This document shows, in pieces, positions 1 through 6,874 of a stretch of DNA of 38,651 bases; the first letter of the stretch is position 1; each line of letters begins with the position of its first letter. The translations under genes were made by a program, and so were the position numbers. The DNA is taken from assembly GCF_003852405.1 (NCBI RefSeq), contig NZ_QAJM01000040.1, positions 1-38,651 on the forward strand, in the 5' to 3' direction. This DNA comes from Pseudomonas sp. KBW05. Lineage in GTDB: Bacteria; Pseudomonadota; Gammaproteobacteria; Pseudomonadales; Pseudomonadaceae. Under the pieces are notes generated by a model. That model worked only from the letters and a program-made list of their open reading frames with translations, did not search any database and had not been told where the DNA came from.

Positions 1-61
1 CGCTGTAAGAGCGGAACCATAGGTGGCCGTTACCTAAATAACGGATATGTACACAAAGCGA
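1..61. repeat. Possible edge of a dispersed intergenic repeat, with hairpin
   Basis: This stretch follows the aldehyde dehydrogenase stop codon. It contains a perfect inverted repeat at 27-44, CCGTTA-cctaaa-TAACGG, without a following T-run, so it is a poor intrinsic terminator. The reverse strand (GTGTACATATCCGTTA...) resembles an intergenic element I remember as frequent in fluorescent Pseudomonas genomes. That recall cannot be checked here, and the element is cut by the window edge. Confidence 0.35.
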
Positions 62-1582
62 CTAAAAGAACCCCAACGGATTAACGTCATAACTCACCAA
101 CAAATTCTTGGTCTGCTGATAATGATCCAACATCATCTTGTGATTCTCACGCCCCACCCCCGACTTCTTATACCCCCCAAACGCCGCATGCGCCGGATAC
201 AAGTGATAGCAGTTGGTCCACACCCGACCAGCCTTGATCGCCCGCCCCATGCGATACGCCCGGTTGATATCACGGGTCCACAACCCAGCACCCAGGCCAA
301 ACTCGCTGTCGTTGGCAATCGCCAGCGCTTCAGCCTCGTCCTTGAACGTGGTCACCCCTACCACCGGCCCGAAGATCTCCTCCTGGAACACACGCATCTT
401 GTTGTGCCCCTTGAGCAACGTCGGCTGAATGTAATAGCCGCTAGACAAATCACCCTCCAGACGCTCAGCCGCGCCGCCAGTGAGCAACACCGCACCTTCT
501 TCCTGGGCGATTTTCAGGTACGAGAGAATCTTGTCGAACTGCTGCTCGGACGCCTGCGCACCCACCATGGTTTCCGTGTCCAGCGGGTTGCCGCGCTTGA
601 TCTTGACGATCTTCTTCATCACCTCAGCCATGAACGCGTCGTAGATCGACTCCTGCACCAGCGCCCGCGACGGGCAGGTGCACACTTCACCCTGGTTGAA
701 GAACGCCAGCACCAGGCCTTCGGCAGCCTTTTCGATGAACGCAGGCTCGGCCTGCATGATGTCTTCGAAGAAGATGTTCGGCGACTTGCCGCCCAGTTCC
801 ACGGTGGACGGAATGATGTTCTCGGCCGCCGCATGCATGATGTGCGCGCCCACCGGGGTGGAGCCGGTAAAGGCGATCTTGGCGATGCGCTTGCTAGTGG
901 CCAACGCCTCCCCCGCTTCGCGGCCAAAGCCTTGCACGATGTTCAGCACGCCGGGTGGCAGCAGGTCATTGATCAGCTCGGCAAACACCATGATCGACAG
1001 CGGCGTCTGCTCGGCCGGCTTTAGCACGATGCAGTTACCGGCGGCCAGCGCAGGAGCGAGTTTCCACGCGGCCATCAGCAGCGGGAAGTTCCACGGGATG
1101 ATCTGCCCGACCACGCCCAGCGGCTCATGGAAGTGATAAGCAGCAGTCAGTTCGTTGATCTCGGCCGCGCCGCCTTCCTGGGCGCGGATGCAGCCGGCGA
1201 AGTAGCGGAAATGGTCAGCGGCCAGAGGCACGTCGGCGTTGAGGGTTTCGCGCACGGCCTTGCCGTTGTCCCAGGTTTCGGCGACGGCCAGCACTTCCAG
1301 GTTTTGTTCGATGCGGTCGGCGATTTTCAGCAGCACCAGCGAGCGGTCCTGGGCGCTGGTCTTGCCCCAGGCATCGGCGGCGGCGTGGGCGGCGTCGAGG
1401 GCTTTTTCGATGTCGGCGGCGCTGGAGCGCGGGAACTCGGCGATGACTTCGCCGGTGACCGGCGAGGTGTTGGTGAAATAGTTGCCATCGATCGGTGCGA
1501 CAAATTCACCGCCGATGTAATTGCCGTAGCGCGCCTTGAAGCTGACGATGGCGCCAGGGGTGCCGGGTTGTGCGTAGATCAT
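62..1582 (-). CDS. pedI: NAD-dependent aldehyde dehydrogenase of the alcohol-oxidation cluster
   Basis: A 506-residue cytoplasmic aldehyde dehydrogenase that would oxidise aldehydes made by the PQQ alcohol dehydrogenases to acids, such as acetaldehyde to acetate. The sequence shows the family landmarks in order: the PWNFPLLM segment, the FTGSTPVG nucleotide loop, the VELGGKSPN segment with the general-base Glu, and the catalytic Cys near residue 300 in GEVCTCPSR. Length and the C-terminal NPLGFF end fit the ExaC/AldB group. The ATG at 1582 is preceded by an AGAGG ribosome site. It is the last gene of a leftward run headed by pedF, 121 bases after pedH. That gap carries its own candidate regulatory site (1682-1701), so it may be separately transcribed. 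Family is certain; the symbol follows the P. putida ped locus (exaC in P. aeruginosa). Confidence 0.93.
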   Translation of the reverse strand: MIYAQPGTPGAIVSFKARYGNYIGGEFVAPIDGNYFTNTSPVTGEVIAEFPRSSAADIEKALDAAHAAADAWGKTSAQDRSLVLLKIADRIEQNLEVLAVAETWDNGKAVRETLNADVPLAADHFRYFAGCIRAQEGGAAEINELTAAYHFHEPLGVVGQIIPWNFPLLMAAWKLAPALAAGNCIVLKPAEQTPLSIMVFAELINDLLPPGVLNIVQGFGREAGEALATSKRIAKIAFTGSTPVGAHIMHAAAENIIPSTVELGGKSPNIFFEDIMQAEPAFIEKAAEGLVLAFFNQGEVCTCPSRALVQESIYDAFMAEVMKKIVKIKRGNPLDTETMVGAQASEQQFDKILSYLKIAQEEGAVLLTGGAAERLEGDLSSGYYIQPTLLKGHNKMRVFQEEIFGPVVGVTTFKDEAEALAIANDSEFGLGAGLWTRDINRAYRMGRAIKAGRVWTNCYHLYPAHAAFGGYKKSGVGRENHKMMLDHYQQTKNLLVSYDVNPLGFF

Positions 1583-1681
1583 GGTGAGGCCTCTGTCGGG
1601 GTCCGGGCCTGTCGGTCAACAGGCGATGAGCCGATAGTAAAGAGCCCCCGCCGCCGGGCGTATGCGCCGTTGGCAGGGGGG

Positions 1682-1701
1682 CTATGGTCATTTGGTCGTA
1701 G
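1682..1701. promoter_or_regulatory. Candidate regulon site upstream of the aldehyde dehydrogenase
   Basis: CTATGGTCATTTGGTCGTAG lies about 109 bases before the aldehyde dehydrogenase start. It is a degenerate relative of the CTAGTCCCTTGGTAG motif found before pedF/pedE: the TTTGGT core and the outer CTA...TAG ends are kept, with longer spacing. It is the weakest of the six sites. Confidence 0.3.
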
Positions 1702-1703
1702 AA

Positions 1704-3479
1704 CTAGTGCTTGGCCACCAGCTCCTTGGGCAACTTGAAGGTCCAGAGCATGCCGCCCTGGTTGAAGTCCTTGACGCGCTTGGCCACTTCACCGCCCCAC
1801 AGCGGCACCGCGCCGCCCCAGCCGGAGACCACCGAGACGTACTGCTCGCCGTCCATGTCCCAGGTCACGGGCGAGCCGAGTACGCCGGAACCGGTCTGGA
1901 ATTCCCAGACTTTCTCGCCGGTCTTGGCGTTGAACGCTTGCAGAAAGCCTTCCGGCGTACCGGTAAATACCAGGTTGCCCTTGGTGGTCAGTACCCCGCC
2001 CCACAGCGGCGCGAAGTTCTTGTGGCGCCATACTTCCTTGCCGGTCTTCGGATCGATGGCGCGCAGCACGCCGATGTAGTCCTCGTTCAACGGTTTGATG
2101 GTGAAGCCCGCACCGAGGAACGCCGCGCCTTTCTTGTAGGCGATGCCTTCGTTCCAGATGTCCATGCCCCACTCGTTGGACGGCACGTAGAACAGCCCGG
2201 TGTCACGGTTGTAGGCCATCGGCATCCAGTTCTTCGCACCGAGGAACGCCGGTGCGACAAACACCGAAGTGCCTTTGGTTTCACTGCCCGGCGCGCCAGG
2301 ACGGCTGGCTTCGTTGTAGATCGGCCGACCGTTTTTATCCAGGCCGGTGGCCCAGGTGATCTTGTCCACGAACGGGAAGCCGCGGATGAACTTGCCGTTG
2401 GTGCGGTCCAGCACGTAGAAGAAACCGTTACGATCGGCAGTGGCGGCGGCTTTGATTTCCTTGCCGCCCTCGGTGTAGTTGAACGAGACCAGTTCGTTCA
2501 CGCCGTCATAGTCCCAGCCGTCGTGGGGCGTGCTCTGGAAGTGCCACTTGATAGTGCCGTCGTCCGGGTTCAGCGCCAGGCGCGAGGACGAATAGAGGTT
2601 GTCGCCCGGGCGCAGGTGGGAGTTCCACGGCGCCGGGTTGCCGGTGCCGAACAGCAGCAGGTTGGTTTCCGGGTCGTAGTAGCCGCCCAGCCAAGGCGCG
2701 GCGCCGCCGGTCTTCCACAGGTCGCCGGGCCAGGTCTTGCCCGCCTCGCCGCCGGAGATACCGTTCTCCACCGCCTTGCCGTCCTTGTACACGTAGCCCA
2801 TATGGCCTTCGACGGTCGGACGGCTCCACAGCAAGTCACCGTTTTTCGGGTCGTAGGCTTCGATCTTGCCGACCACGCCGAACTCGCCACCGGCCACGCC
2901 GGTGATCAGCTTGCCGTTGATGACCAGGGGCGCGGCGCTGATGGAGTAGCCTTCCTTGTGGTCGGCGACTTTCTTGCTCCACACCACTTTGCCGGTGTCC
3001 TTATTAAGCGCCACCAGCTTGGCGTCGAGGGTGCCGAAGAACACCAGGTCGCCGTACAGCGCCACGCCACGGTTAATCACGTCGCAGCAAGGGCGGATGT
3101 CGTCGGGCAGGCGCGCGTCGTATTGCCAGAGTTTCTTGCCGGTGCGCGCATCCACCGCAAACACCCGCGAGTAGGAACCGGTGAGGTACATCACCCCGTC
3201 CTTGACCATCGGCTGCGCCTGCTGGCCGCGCTGTTTCTCGCCACCAAAGGAAAACGCCCAGACCGGGCGCAGGTCCTTGACGTTGTCGACGTTCAGCGTG
3301 TCCAGCGGGCTGTAGCGCTGGCCCTGCACGCCGAGGCCGTTGGTGACGATCTGCTCGGGGTTTTTCGGGTCCTGGAGAATGTCCTGGTCGGTGACAGCGG
3401 CCAGGGCCTGGCCGGATAACAGGATGGCACCGAGCAACACACTCAAGGCGAAGGGTTGGCGACGTGCGGGTTGGGTCAT
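1704..3479 (-). CDS. pedH: Lanthanide-type PQQ-dependent alcohol dehydrogenase
   Basis: A 591-residue periplasmic quinoprotein that oxidises primary alcohols and passes electrons to a cytochrome c. It has a signal peptide ending near LSGQALA, the vicinal cysteines of RPCCD that contact PQQ, and repeated propeller tryptophan motifs. The catalytic segment reads GWDYDGVNE: catalytic Asp is residue 323 and residue 325 is also Asp. In XoxF and PedH enzymes that second Asp is the established marker of rare-earth rather than calcium use. The paralogue at 6875 has Ser at this position. An AGAGG-type ribosome site precedes the ATG. It follows the metallohydrolase by about 107 bases, a gap holding a TATAAC box and a large dyad, so it probably has its own promoter. 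Metal assignment is inferred from the residue signature. Confidence 0.93.
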   Translation of the reverse strand: MTQPARRQPFALSVLLGAILLSGQALAAVTDQDILQDPKNPEQIVTNGLGVQGQRYSPLDTLNVDNVKDLRPVWAFSFGGEKQRGQQAQPMVKDGVMYLTGSYSRVFAVDARTGKKLWQYDARLPDDIRPCCDVINRGVALYGDLVFFGTLDAKLVALNKDTGKVVWSKKVADHKEGYSISAAPLVINGKLITGVAGGEFGVVGKIEAYDPKNGDLLWSRPTVEGHMGYVYKDGKAVENGISGGEAGKTWPGDLWKTGGAAPWLGGYYDPETNLLLFGTGNPAPWNSHLRPGDNLYSSSRLALNPDDGTIKWHFQSTPHDGWDYDGVNELVSFNYTEGGKEIKAAATADRNGFFYVLDRTNGKFIRGFPFVDKITWATGLDKNGRPIYNEASRPGAPGSETKGTSVFVAPAFLGAKNWMPMAYNRDTGLFYVPSNEWGMDIWNEGIAYKKGAAFLGAGFTIKPLNEDYIGVLRAIDPKTGKEVWRHKNFAPLWGGVLTTKGNLVFTGTPEGFLQAFNAKTGEKVWEFQTGSGVLGSPVTWDMDGEQYVSVVSGWGGAVPLWGGEVAKRVKDFNQGGMLWTFKLPKELVAKH

Positions 3480-3502
3480 GACGGCTACCTCTGCGGTTTT
3501 TT

Positions 3503-3508
3503 GTTATA
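3503..3508 (-). promoter_or_regulatory. Putative -10 box of pedH
   Basis: On the reverse strand this reads TATAAC, 24 bases before the pedH ATG. The hexamer 17 bases further upstream is CCAGAC, a poor -35 match, as expected for a promoter that needs an activator. Confidence 0.4.
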
Positions 3509-3509
3509 C

Positions 3510-3526
3510 CCGGGAAATTTTCCCGG
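3510..3526. promoter_or_regulatory. Dyad CCGGGAAATTTTCCCGG in the pedH promoter
   Basis: A 17-base inverted repeat, perfect around its central T, directly upstream of the putative TATAAC box and filling the spacer between -10 and -35. A related dyad (CGGGAAGTCTTCCCG) lies before pedE, and I did not see it elsewhere in the cluster. A protein bound here would block RNA polymerase. PedR2 is the natural candidate because in P. putida it switches pedE and pedH in opposite directions; this link is inference. Confidence 0.5.
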
Positions 3527-3586
3527 TCTGGTGCAGATTCTTGGGCGCAGGGGCCATTGTCACAATTGACCGCAGTATCGAGTTTG

Positions 3587-3601
3587 CTAGTTCCTTAGTA
3601 G
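3587..3601. promoter_or_regulatory. Candidate regulon site upstream of pedH
   Basis: CTAGTTCCTTAGTAG matches the pedF/pedE site CTAGTCCCTTGGTAG at 13 of 15 positions and lies about 115 bases before the pedH start. It overlaps the last codons and the TAG stop of the metallohydrolase gene, so the same bases are both coding and possibly regulatory. Confidence 0.5.
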
Positions 3602-4516
3602 CGGGTGCATCTGTTCGCGCTCGTAGCGCGGGTACAGGTGGCTGACGCTGCGGATCAGCTCATAGCGGCTCAGGCTGATCGCGGCAAAGCGCTCGGGGAT
3701 GGGGCTGCGGATCATCTCAGTCATGTCGCTGCCGCTGGCGGCGCCGTCGCGCAGCAGTTGATCGAGCCACGTCAGGTAGTCGCGCATCTGTTCGAAGGGT
3801 TGCGCATCCGTGGCGATCGGGCCGTGGCCGGGCACTACCAGGGTCCAGGGCAAACCTTGCAGGGTGGTGATGTCGGCCAGCCACGCGGCGAGTCCGGGGC
3901 TGTTGGGCGTGGTCAGGGCGCGCTGGTAAAACACCAGGTCGCCGGCGAACAACACGCCGGTGCTCTGGTCGAGAATCGCCAGGTCGGCGCCGGTGTGGCC
4001 GGTCAACGCCAGCAGGCGCAAATCGTGGTTGCCGAAGCTGCGCACGCCGGGCTCCAGCACTTCGCTGGGCAACACCACTTCGGTGCCGCGCATCCAGTCG
4101 CCGACCATGCGGTAGAGGTTTTCCGCCATGCCGTCGCCCTGCTCGTGCAGCAGCTTCGTGGTGTCGGCCAGGGCGCCGATGGGCACATCCTTGAACGCCT
4201 GGTTGCCCAAGGCATGGTCGGGGTGATGATGGGTGAGCAACACCTGGATTACCGGTTTCGCGGTAACGCTGGCGATGGCCTGGCGCAGCGCTTCGCCGTA
4301 GCGCCTGGACGGCCCGGTATCGATCACCACCACGCCAGCGTCGGTGACGATAAACGCCACATTGACGATATTGCCGCCATTGGCCTTGGCGAAGTTGTCG
4401 GTGCTGCCTTCCAGCAGCCAAGTGCCCTCGGCGATCTGCCGGGGTTTGAGGGCGTAGTCCATGTCGGCCAGGGCGGGCAGGCAGAGGCCCAGGCAGAACA
4501 ACAGTATCCAGCGCAT
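3587..4516 (-). CDS. Quinoprotein-relay zinc metallohydrolase (metallo-beta-lactamase fold)
   Basis: A 309-residue exported metallo-beta-lactamase-fold protein. The chosen start (MRWILLF) gives a signal peptide ending near ALAD, and a good AAGGAG ribosome site lies before it; an upstream in-frame ATG at 4600 would run into the preceding gene. The metal site is clear: THHHPDH at residues 95-101, later GHTGADL, the FAGDL aspartate, and a C-terminal VPGHGP histidine. It lies 16 bases behind the SoxYZ-like gene and is read with it. Families of this kind recur beside PQQ alcohol dehydrogenases and are annotated as quinoprotein relay hydrolases, but their substrate is not known to me. The context suggests periplasmic work with the SoxYZ-like carrier, perhaps hydrolysis of a carrier-bound thioester or persulfide (inference). 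Confidence 0.85.
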   Translation of the reverse strand: MRWILLFCLGLCLPALADMDYALKPRQIAEGTWLLEGSTDNFAKANGGNIVNVAFIVTDAGVVVIDTGPSRRYGEALRQAIASVTAKPVIQVLLTHHHPDHALGNQAFKDVPIGALADTTKLLHEQGDGMAENLYRMVGDWMRGTEVVLPSEVLEPGVRSFGNHDLRLLALTGHTGADLAILDQSTGVLFAGDLVFYQRALTTPNSPGLAAWLADITTLQGLPWTLVVPGHGPIATDAQPFEQMRDYLTWLDQLLRDGAASGSDMTEMIRSPIPERFAAISLSRYELIRSVSHLYPRYEREQMHPLLRN

Positions 4517-4532
4517 GCCGCGCTCCTTCTGG

Positions 4533-5282
4533 TCAGGGGATGGCCGCGTCGAACTCGTTGCCGCTGTTGTCACGCAACACCAGGCGCGTCTGCCCGCCAC
4601 CTTCGATATCGAAGGCCAGGTTGGGGTTTTCGCTGACCGCCGGGAACAGCTCCAGCTCGGCCATGACCTGGCCGTTGTCGCCGATTAATTGCGCGTGGTT
4701 GAGGTAGAACTCGGGGATGCCGCTGACCATGCCGTTGTCCATCGGGTGCGCCACCTGCACGCGCACGCGGCTGTACTCGCCACGGGGGTAGCGGCCGCCG
4801 AGCACTTCGCCGATGTGCTCTTCCCAACCCGGCTGGGTGCGCACCACGCTTGGCGCGGTGCAGCCACCCCCGGCGGCGTCGATCAACGTCGAGCCGACAT
4901 GCCACACGCCGTCATCGGTGAGTACGGCGGCGCGCAACGGCGTAGCCTGCTCGATGCGGATGCGCAACGACAACCATGGCAACACGCCGGCCTTGGGCTG
5001 GAAGTCGACGATCTTAGGCAACGGGTTCAGTTCGGCCCAGGCGAAGATGCGCACCACCCTGCCCTTGAACGCCCGTGCATCAATCTCCAACGGCACCTGG
5101 CGCGCATCCTCGGCGAACGGCGGAGCCAACAGCTTGACCCGCTCGTCGAACACAAACGGCGCGTTGTCGAGGAATTGCTTGTGATAGAACGCCCACATCA
5201 CCGACGGCACTGGATCGACCTCGGTGGCGTCGGCCGCCAGTGGCAACAGGCACGCCAGCAGGCATATCAAGCGGCGTTTCAT
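4533..5282 (-). CDS. Quinoprotein dehydrogenase-associated SoxYZ-like carrier protein
   Basis: A 249-residue exported protein with a signal peptide ending near LAADA. It appears to fuse a SoxY-like N-terminal half to a SoxZ-like C-terminal half. In sulfur oxidation SoxY carries substrate on a cysteine in a swinging GGCGG tail. Here the equivalent is AAGGGC with Cys141, placed between the two halves rather than at the C terminus. The gene overlaps the preceding substrate-binding-protein gene by an ATGA junction, which implies translational coupling, and the metallohydrolase follows 16 bases later. No other Sox gene is visible, so thiosulfate oxidation is unlikely. A carrier for an alcohol- or aldehyde-derived group or a redox relay is plausible but unproven. 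Confidence 0.83.
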   Translation of the reverse strand: MKRRLICLLACLLPLAADATEVDPVPSVMWAFYHKQFLDNAPFVFDERVKLLAPPFAEDARQVPLEIDARAFKGRVVRIFAWAELNPLPKIVDFQPKAGVLPWLSLRIRIEQATPLRAAVLTDDGVWHVGSTLIDAAGGGCTAPSVVRTQPGWEEHIGEVLGGRYPRGEYSRVRVQVAHPMDNGMVSGIPEFYLNHAQLIGDNGQVMAELELFPAVSENPNLAFDIEGGGQTRLVLRDNSGNEFDAAIP

Positions 5283-6154
5283 TGGTACATCTCGGGCACT
5301 TCGTAGCGCAGGCCGTAATGGCTGTAGATGGCTTGCAGGCTGCCGTCGCGGATCAGGCCTTCCAGCGCCTCTTCCACGGCATACGCCAGTTGCCGGTTGC
5401 TTTCATGCACGGCCATGCCGATCTCCCAACGTTGTCGGCCCATATTCGGGTAAGCGTTTTCCGCCAGGGCCAGTTGCGGGTCGCGGGCCTGATGCACCTG
5501 CCAGTCAATCTCGCCACGCATCGCCATCACCGCGTCGACGTCCCCGGCTTTCATCGCCGCAAAAGCCAGGGGCACGTTGGCATAGTGGCGGGTCTTGCCT
5601 GCCAGCATGCCGTTGAACACCGAGGTGAGATAGAACGAGGGCACGCTGTCCACTTCCACGCCAATCGGGTGTTCCTGGAACACCGCCACGCTGGCCACGC
5701 TGTCCAGGCGACGGCGGTCATAGGCCACCTGCCATTGTTCGTTCTGGTACGGCCCGAACATCACCACATGGCCGTTTTCCAGCTCGCCCTGATCGTTGCG
5801 CTTTTGCGTGTACTCATGGTCGTAGGGCGCGCGCATCATCAGGTCGGCCAGTTGCTGGTTATGCAACTGGCTGCCGCGCCAGATGTAGTCGCGCAGGTCG
5901 TCGTCGAGTTTCTCGCCGGCCGGCGCCCAGATCAGGCGCAACTGCACGCCCAAGGCCTTGGCCAGGGCCTGGGCGAGTTCCACGTCGACGCCGCGCGGGG
6001 TGCCGCCGTCATCGAAGCTGTAGGGCGCAAAATCCTTGTACACCGCCACTTTCAACTCGCCGGCGGCGATCATCTGGTCATAGCTGCGCACCTGCGCCTG
6101 TGCCGCCTGGCAGCACAGCAAGGCCAGGCTCAACACCAGGCTGATCAGGCGCAT
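5279..6154 (-). CDS. Quinoprotein dehydrogenase-associated periplasmic substrate-binding protein
   Basis: A 291-residue periplasmic protein of the amino-acid-type solute-binding fold (SBP_bac_3). It has a signal peptide ending QAAQA, the DFAPYSFDDGG motif early in the mature protein, GVDVELAQALAKALG, and a C-terminal GSLQAIYSHYGL typical of this family. No permease or ATPase adjoins it, so it may work without a transporter. A similar protein (XoxJ/MxaJ-like) accompanies methanol dehydrogenases and is thought to help the enzyme mature or dock with its cytochrome. It starts 3 bases after the cytochrome stop and overlaps the SoxYZ-like gene by ATGA, so it is firmly in the pedF operon. Ligand unknown. 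Confidence 0.85.
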   Translation of the reverse strand: MRLISLVLSLALLCCQAAQAQVRSYDQMIAAGELKVAVYKDFAPYSFDDGGTPRGVDVELAQALAKALGVQLRLIWAPAGEKLDDDLRDYIWRGSQLHNQQLADLMMRAPYDHEYTQKRNDQGELENGHVVMFGPYQNEQWQVAYDRRRLDSVASVAVFQEHPIGVEVDSVPSFYLTSVFNGMLAGKTRHYANVPLAFAAMKAGDVDAVMAMRGEIDWQVHQARDPQLALAENAYPNMGRQRWEIGMAVHESNRQLAYAVEEALEGLIRDGSLQAIYSHYGLRYEVPEMYQ

Positions 6155-6157
6155 GGC

Positions 6158-6619
6158 TTACTCCTCGACGCGCACGGAATCCAGGTAAGTACGCACTGCC
6201 CACAGGGCTTCCTGGCTCAGGTAGTCGGCCATTTTCGGCATGTACACGCGGCCGTCACGCACGGCACCGTGGCGCACCCGTTCGACAAACCACTCATCAC
6301 CCGCGTCGCCTTCATCAAGCATGCGCAGGTCCGGCGCGATACCCCCGGACTTGGCTTCCAGCCCGTGGCACGCGGCACAGTTCTGGTTGTAGGCGGAGGA
6401 ACCGATTTCGACAGCCTTGTCGTGCTCAGGGGACTTGCGATACGGGTTGTTGGCCGCCCAACCGTCGCCGTCGAGCGGCACGCCCGCGTCCTTGATCGGC
6501 GTCAGGCCTTTGGTTTCCACCGCCTGCGGTACCACGTTGCCATGGGCCCACACTGCGCCCACGTTGATCACACCCACCAGCAGGCCGGCCACGAGCAAGG
6601 CTTTGCGTTTTGTTGTCAT
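6158..6619 (-). CDS. pedF: Cytochrome c550, electron acceptor of the PQQ alcohol dehydrogenase
   Basis: A 153-residue periplasmic c-type cytochrome (ExaB/PedF). It has a signal peptide ending in AVWAH, one haem site CAACH at residues 81-85, and a likely axial Met in the MPKM segment near residue 130. It accepts electrons from the reduced quinoprotein and hands them to the respiratory chain. The start at 6619 is chosen because a GAGAGGA ribosome site lies before it; an ATG eight codons upstream lacks one. It heads the leftward run pedF, binding protein, SoxYZ-like, metallohydrolase. It is divergent from pedE, with which it shares a 255-base regulatory gap. Confidence 0.9.
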   Translation of the reverse strand: MTTKRKALLVAGLLVGVINVGAVWAHGNVVPQAVETKGLTPIKDAGVPLDGDGWAANNPYRKSPEHDKAVEIGSSAYNQNCAACHGLEAKSGGIAPDLRMLDEGDAGDEWFVERVRHGAVRDGRVYMPKMADYLSQEALWAVRTYLDSVRVEE

Positions 6620-6723
6620 TATTTTTGTCCTCTCAGATTGCACGCAAACCTCATTGCAGAGGCTATGGCAACCATCTTAGGAACCCCCAGGGATACACCG
6701 TATGCTGCTTTGGTGGCCGCGCT

Positions 6724-6741
6724 CTAGTCCCTTGGTAGTAG
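6724..6741. promoter_or_regulatory. Candidate regulon site CTAGTCCCTTGGTAGTAG
   Basis: An imperfect dyad (CTAGT... against ...TAGTAG) roughly midway between pedF (centre about 113 bases from its ATG) and pedE (about 142 bases). Near-copies lie upstream of pedH, the ABC operon, the CXXXCW gene, the FIST gene and, more weakly, the aldehyde dehydrogenase. LuxR-type regulators bind such dyads; AgmR/PedR1, encoded in this cluster, is the likely reader by inference. Confidence 0.5.
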
Positions 6742-6774
6742 GGCTTGTGGGGCACAGCTAAATCAGCGGCGGTT

Positions 6775-6789
6775 CGGGAAGTCTTCCCG
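6775..6789. promoter_or_regulatory. Dyad CGGGAAGTCTTCCCG upstream of pedE
   Basis: A perfect inverted repeat around a central T, about 93 bases before the pedE ATG. It shares CGGGAA...TTCCCG with the dyad in the pedH promoter. Confidence 0.45.
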
Positions 6790-6796
6790 GCAACAG

Positions 6797-6810
6797 CGGG
6801 AATTTTTCCG
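6797..6810. promoter_or_regulatory. Second, imperfect dyad CGGGAATTTTTCCG upstream of pedE
   Basis: It starts 22 bases after the start of the first dyad, that is two helical turns, so both would face the same side of the DNA. One position of the arms does not match. Confidence 0.35.
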
Positions 6811-6874
6811 TATCCAGCCACCGCCCCGGCGCACCACCCTGTGCAGGCCAAAACCTCCACTGGGAACTGCAACC

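Larger units (their letters stand above)
6620..6874. promoter_or_regulatory. Divergent pedF/pedE promoter region
   Basis: A 255-base gap between two divergently read genes of one electron-transfer path. It contains the strongest copy of the regulon motif (6724-6741) near its middle and two CGGGAA...TTCCCG-type dyads on the pedE side (6775-6789 and 6797-6810). I saw no clear housekeeping -35/-10 pair, which fits activator-dependent expression. No small gene is apparent. Confidence 0.6.

Noticed and set aside
27-44. Intrinsic terminator of the aldehyde dehydrogenase gene
   Set aside because: The 6-base stem is AT/GC mixed and no T-run follows on the gene strand.
47-3419. Long open frames opposite the aldehyde dehydrogenase and pedH genes
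   Set aside because: They mirror the third-position GC bias of the genes on the other strand, have low-complexity Arg/His/Val-rich products without domains, and lack ribosome sites.
4533-5282. Part of a thiosulfate-oxidising sox operon
   Set aside because: No soxA, soxX, soxB or soxCD is present, and the fused SoxYZ-like form lies amid quinoprotein genes.
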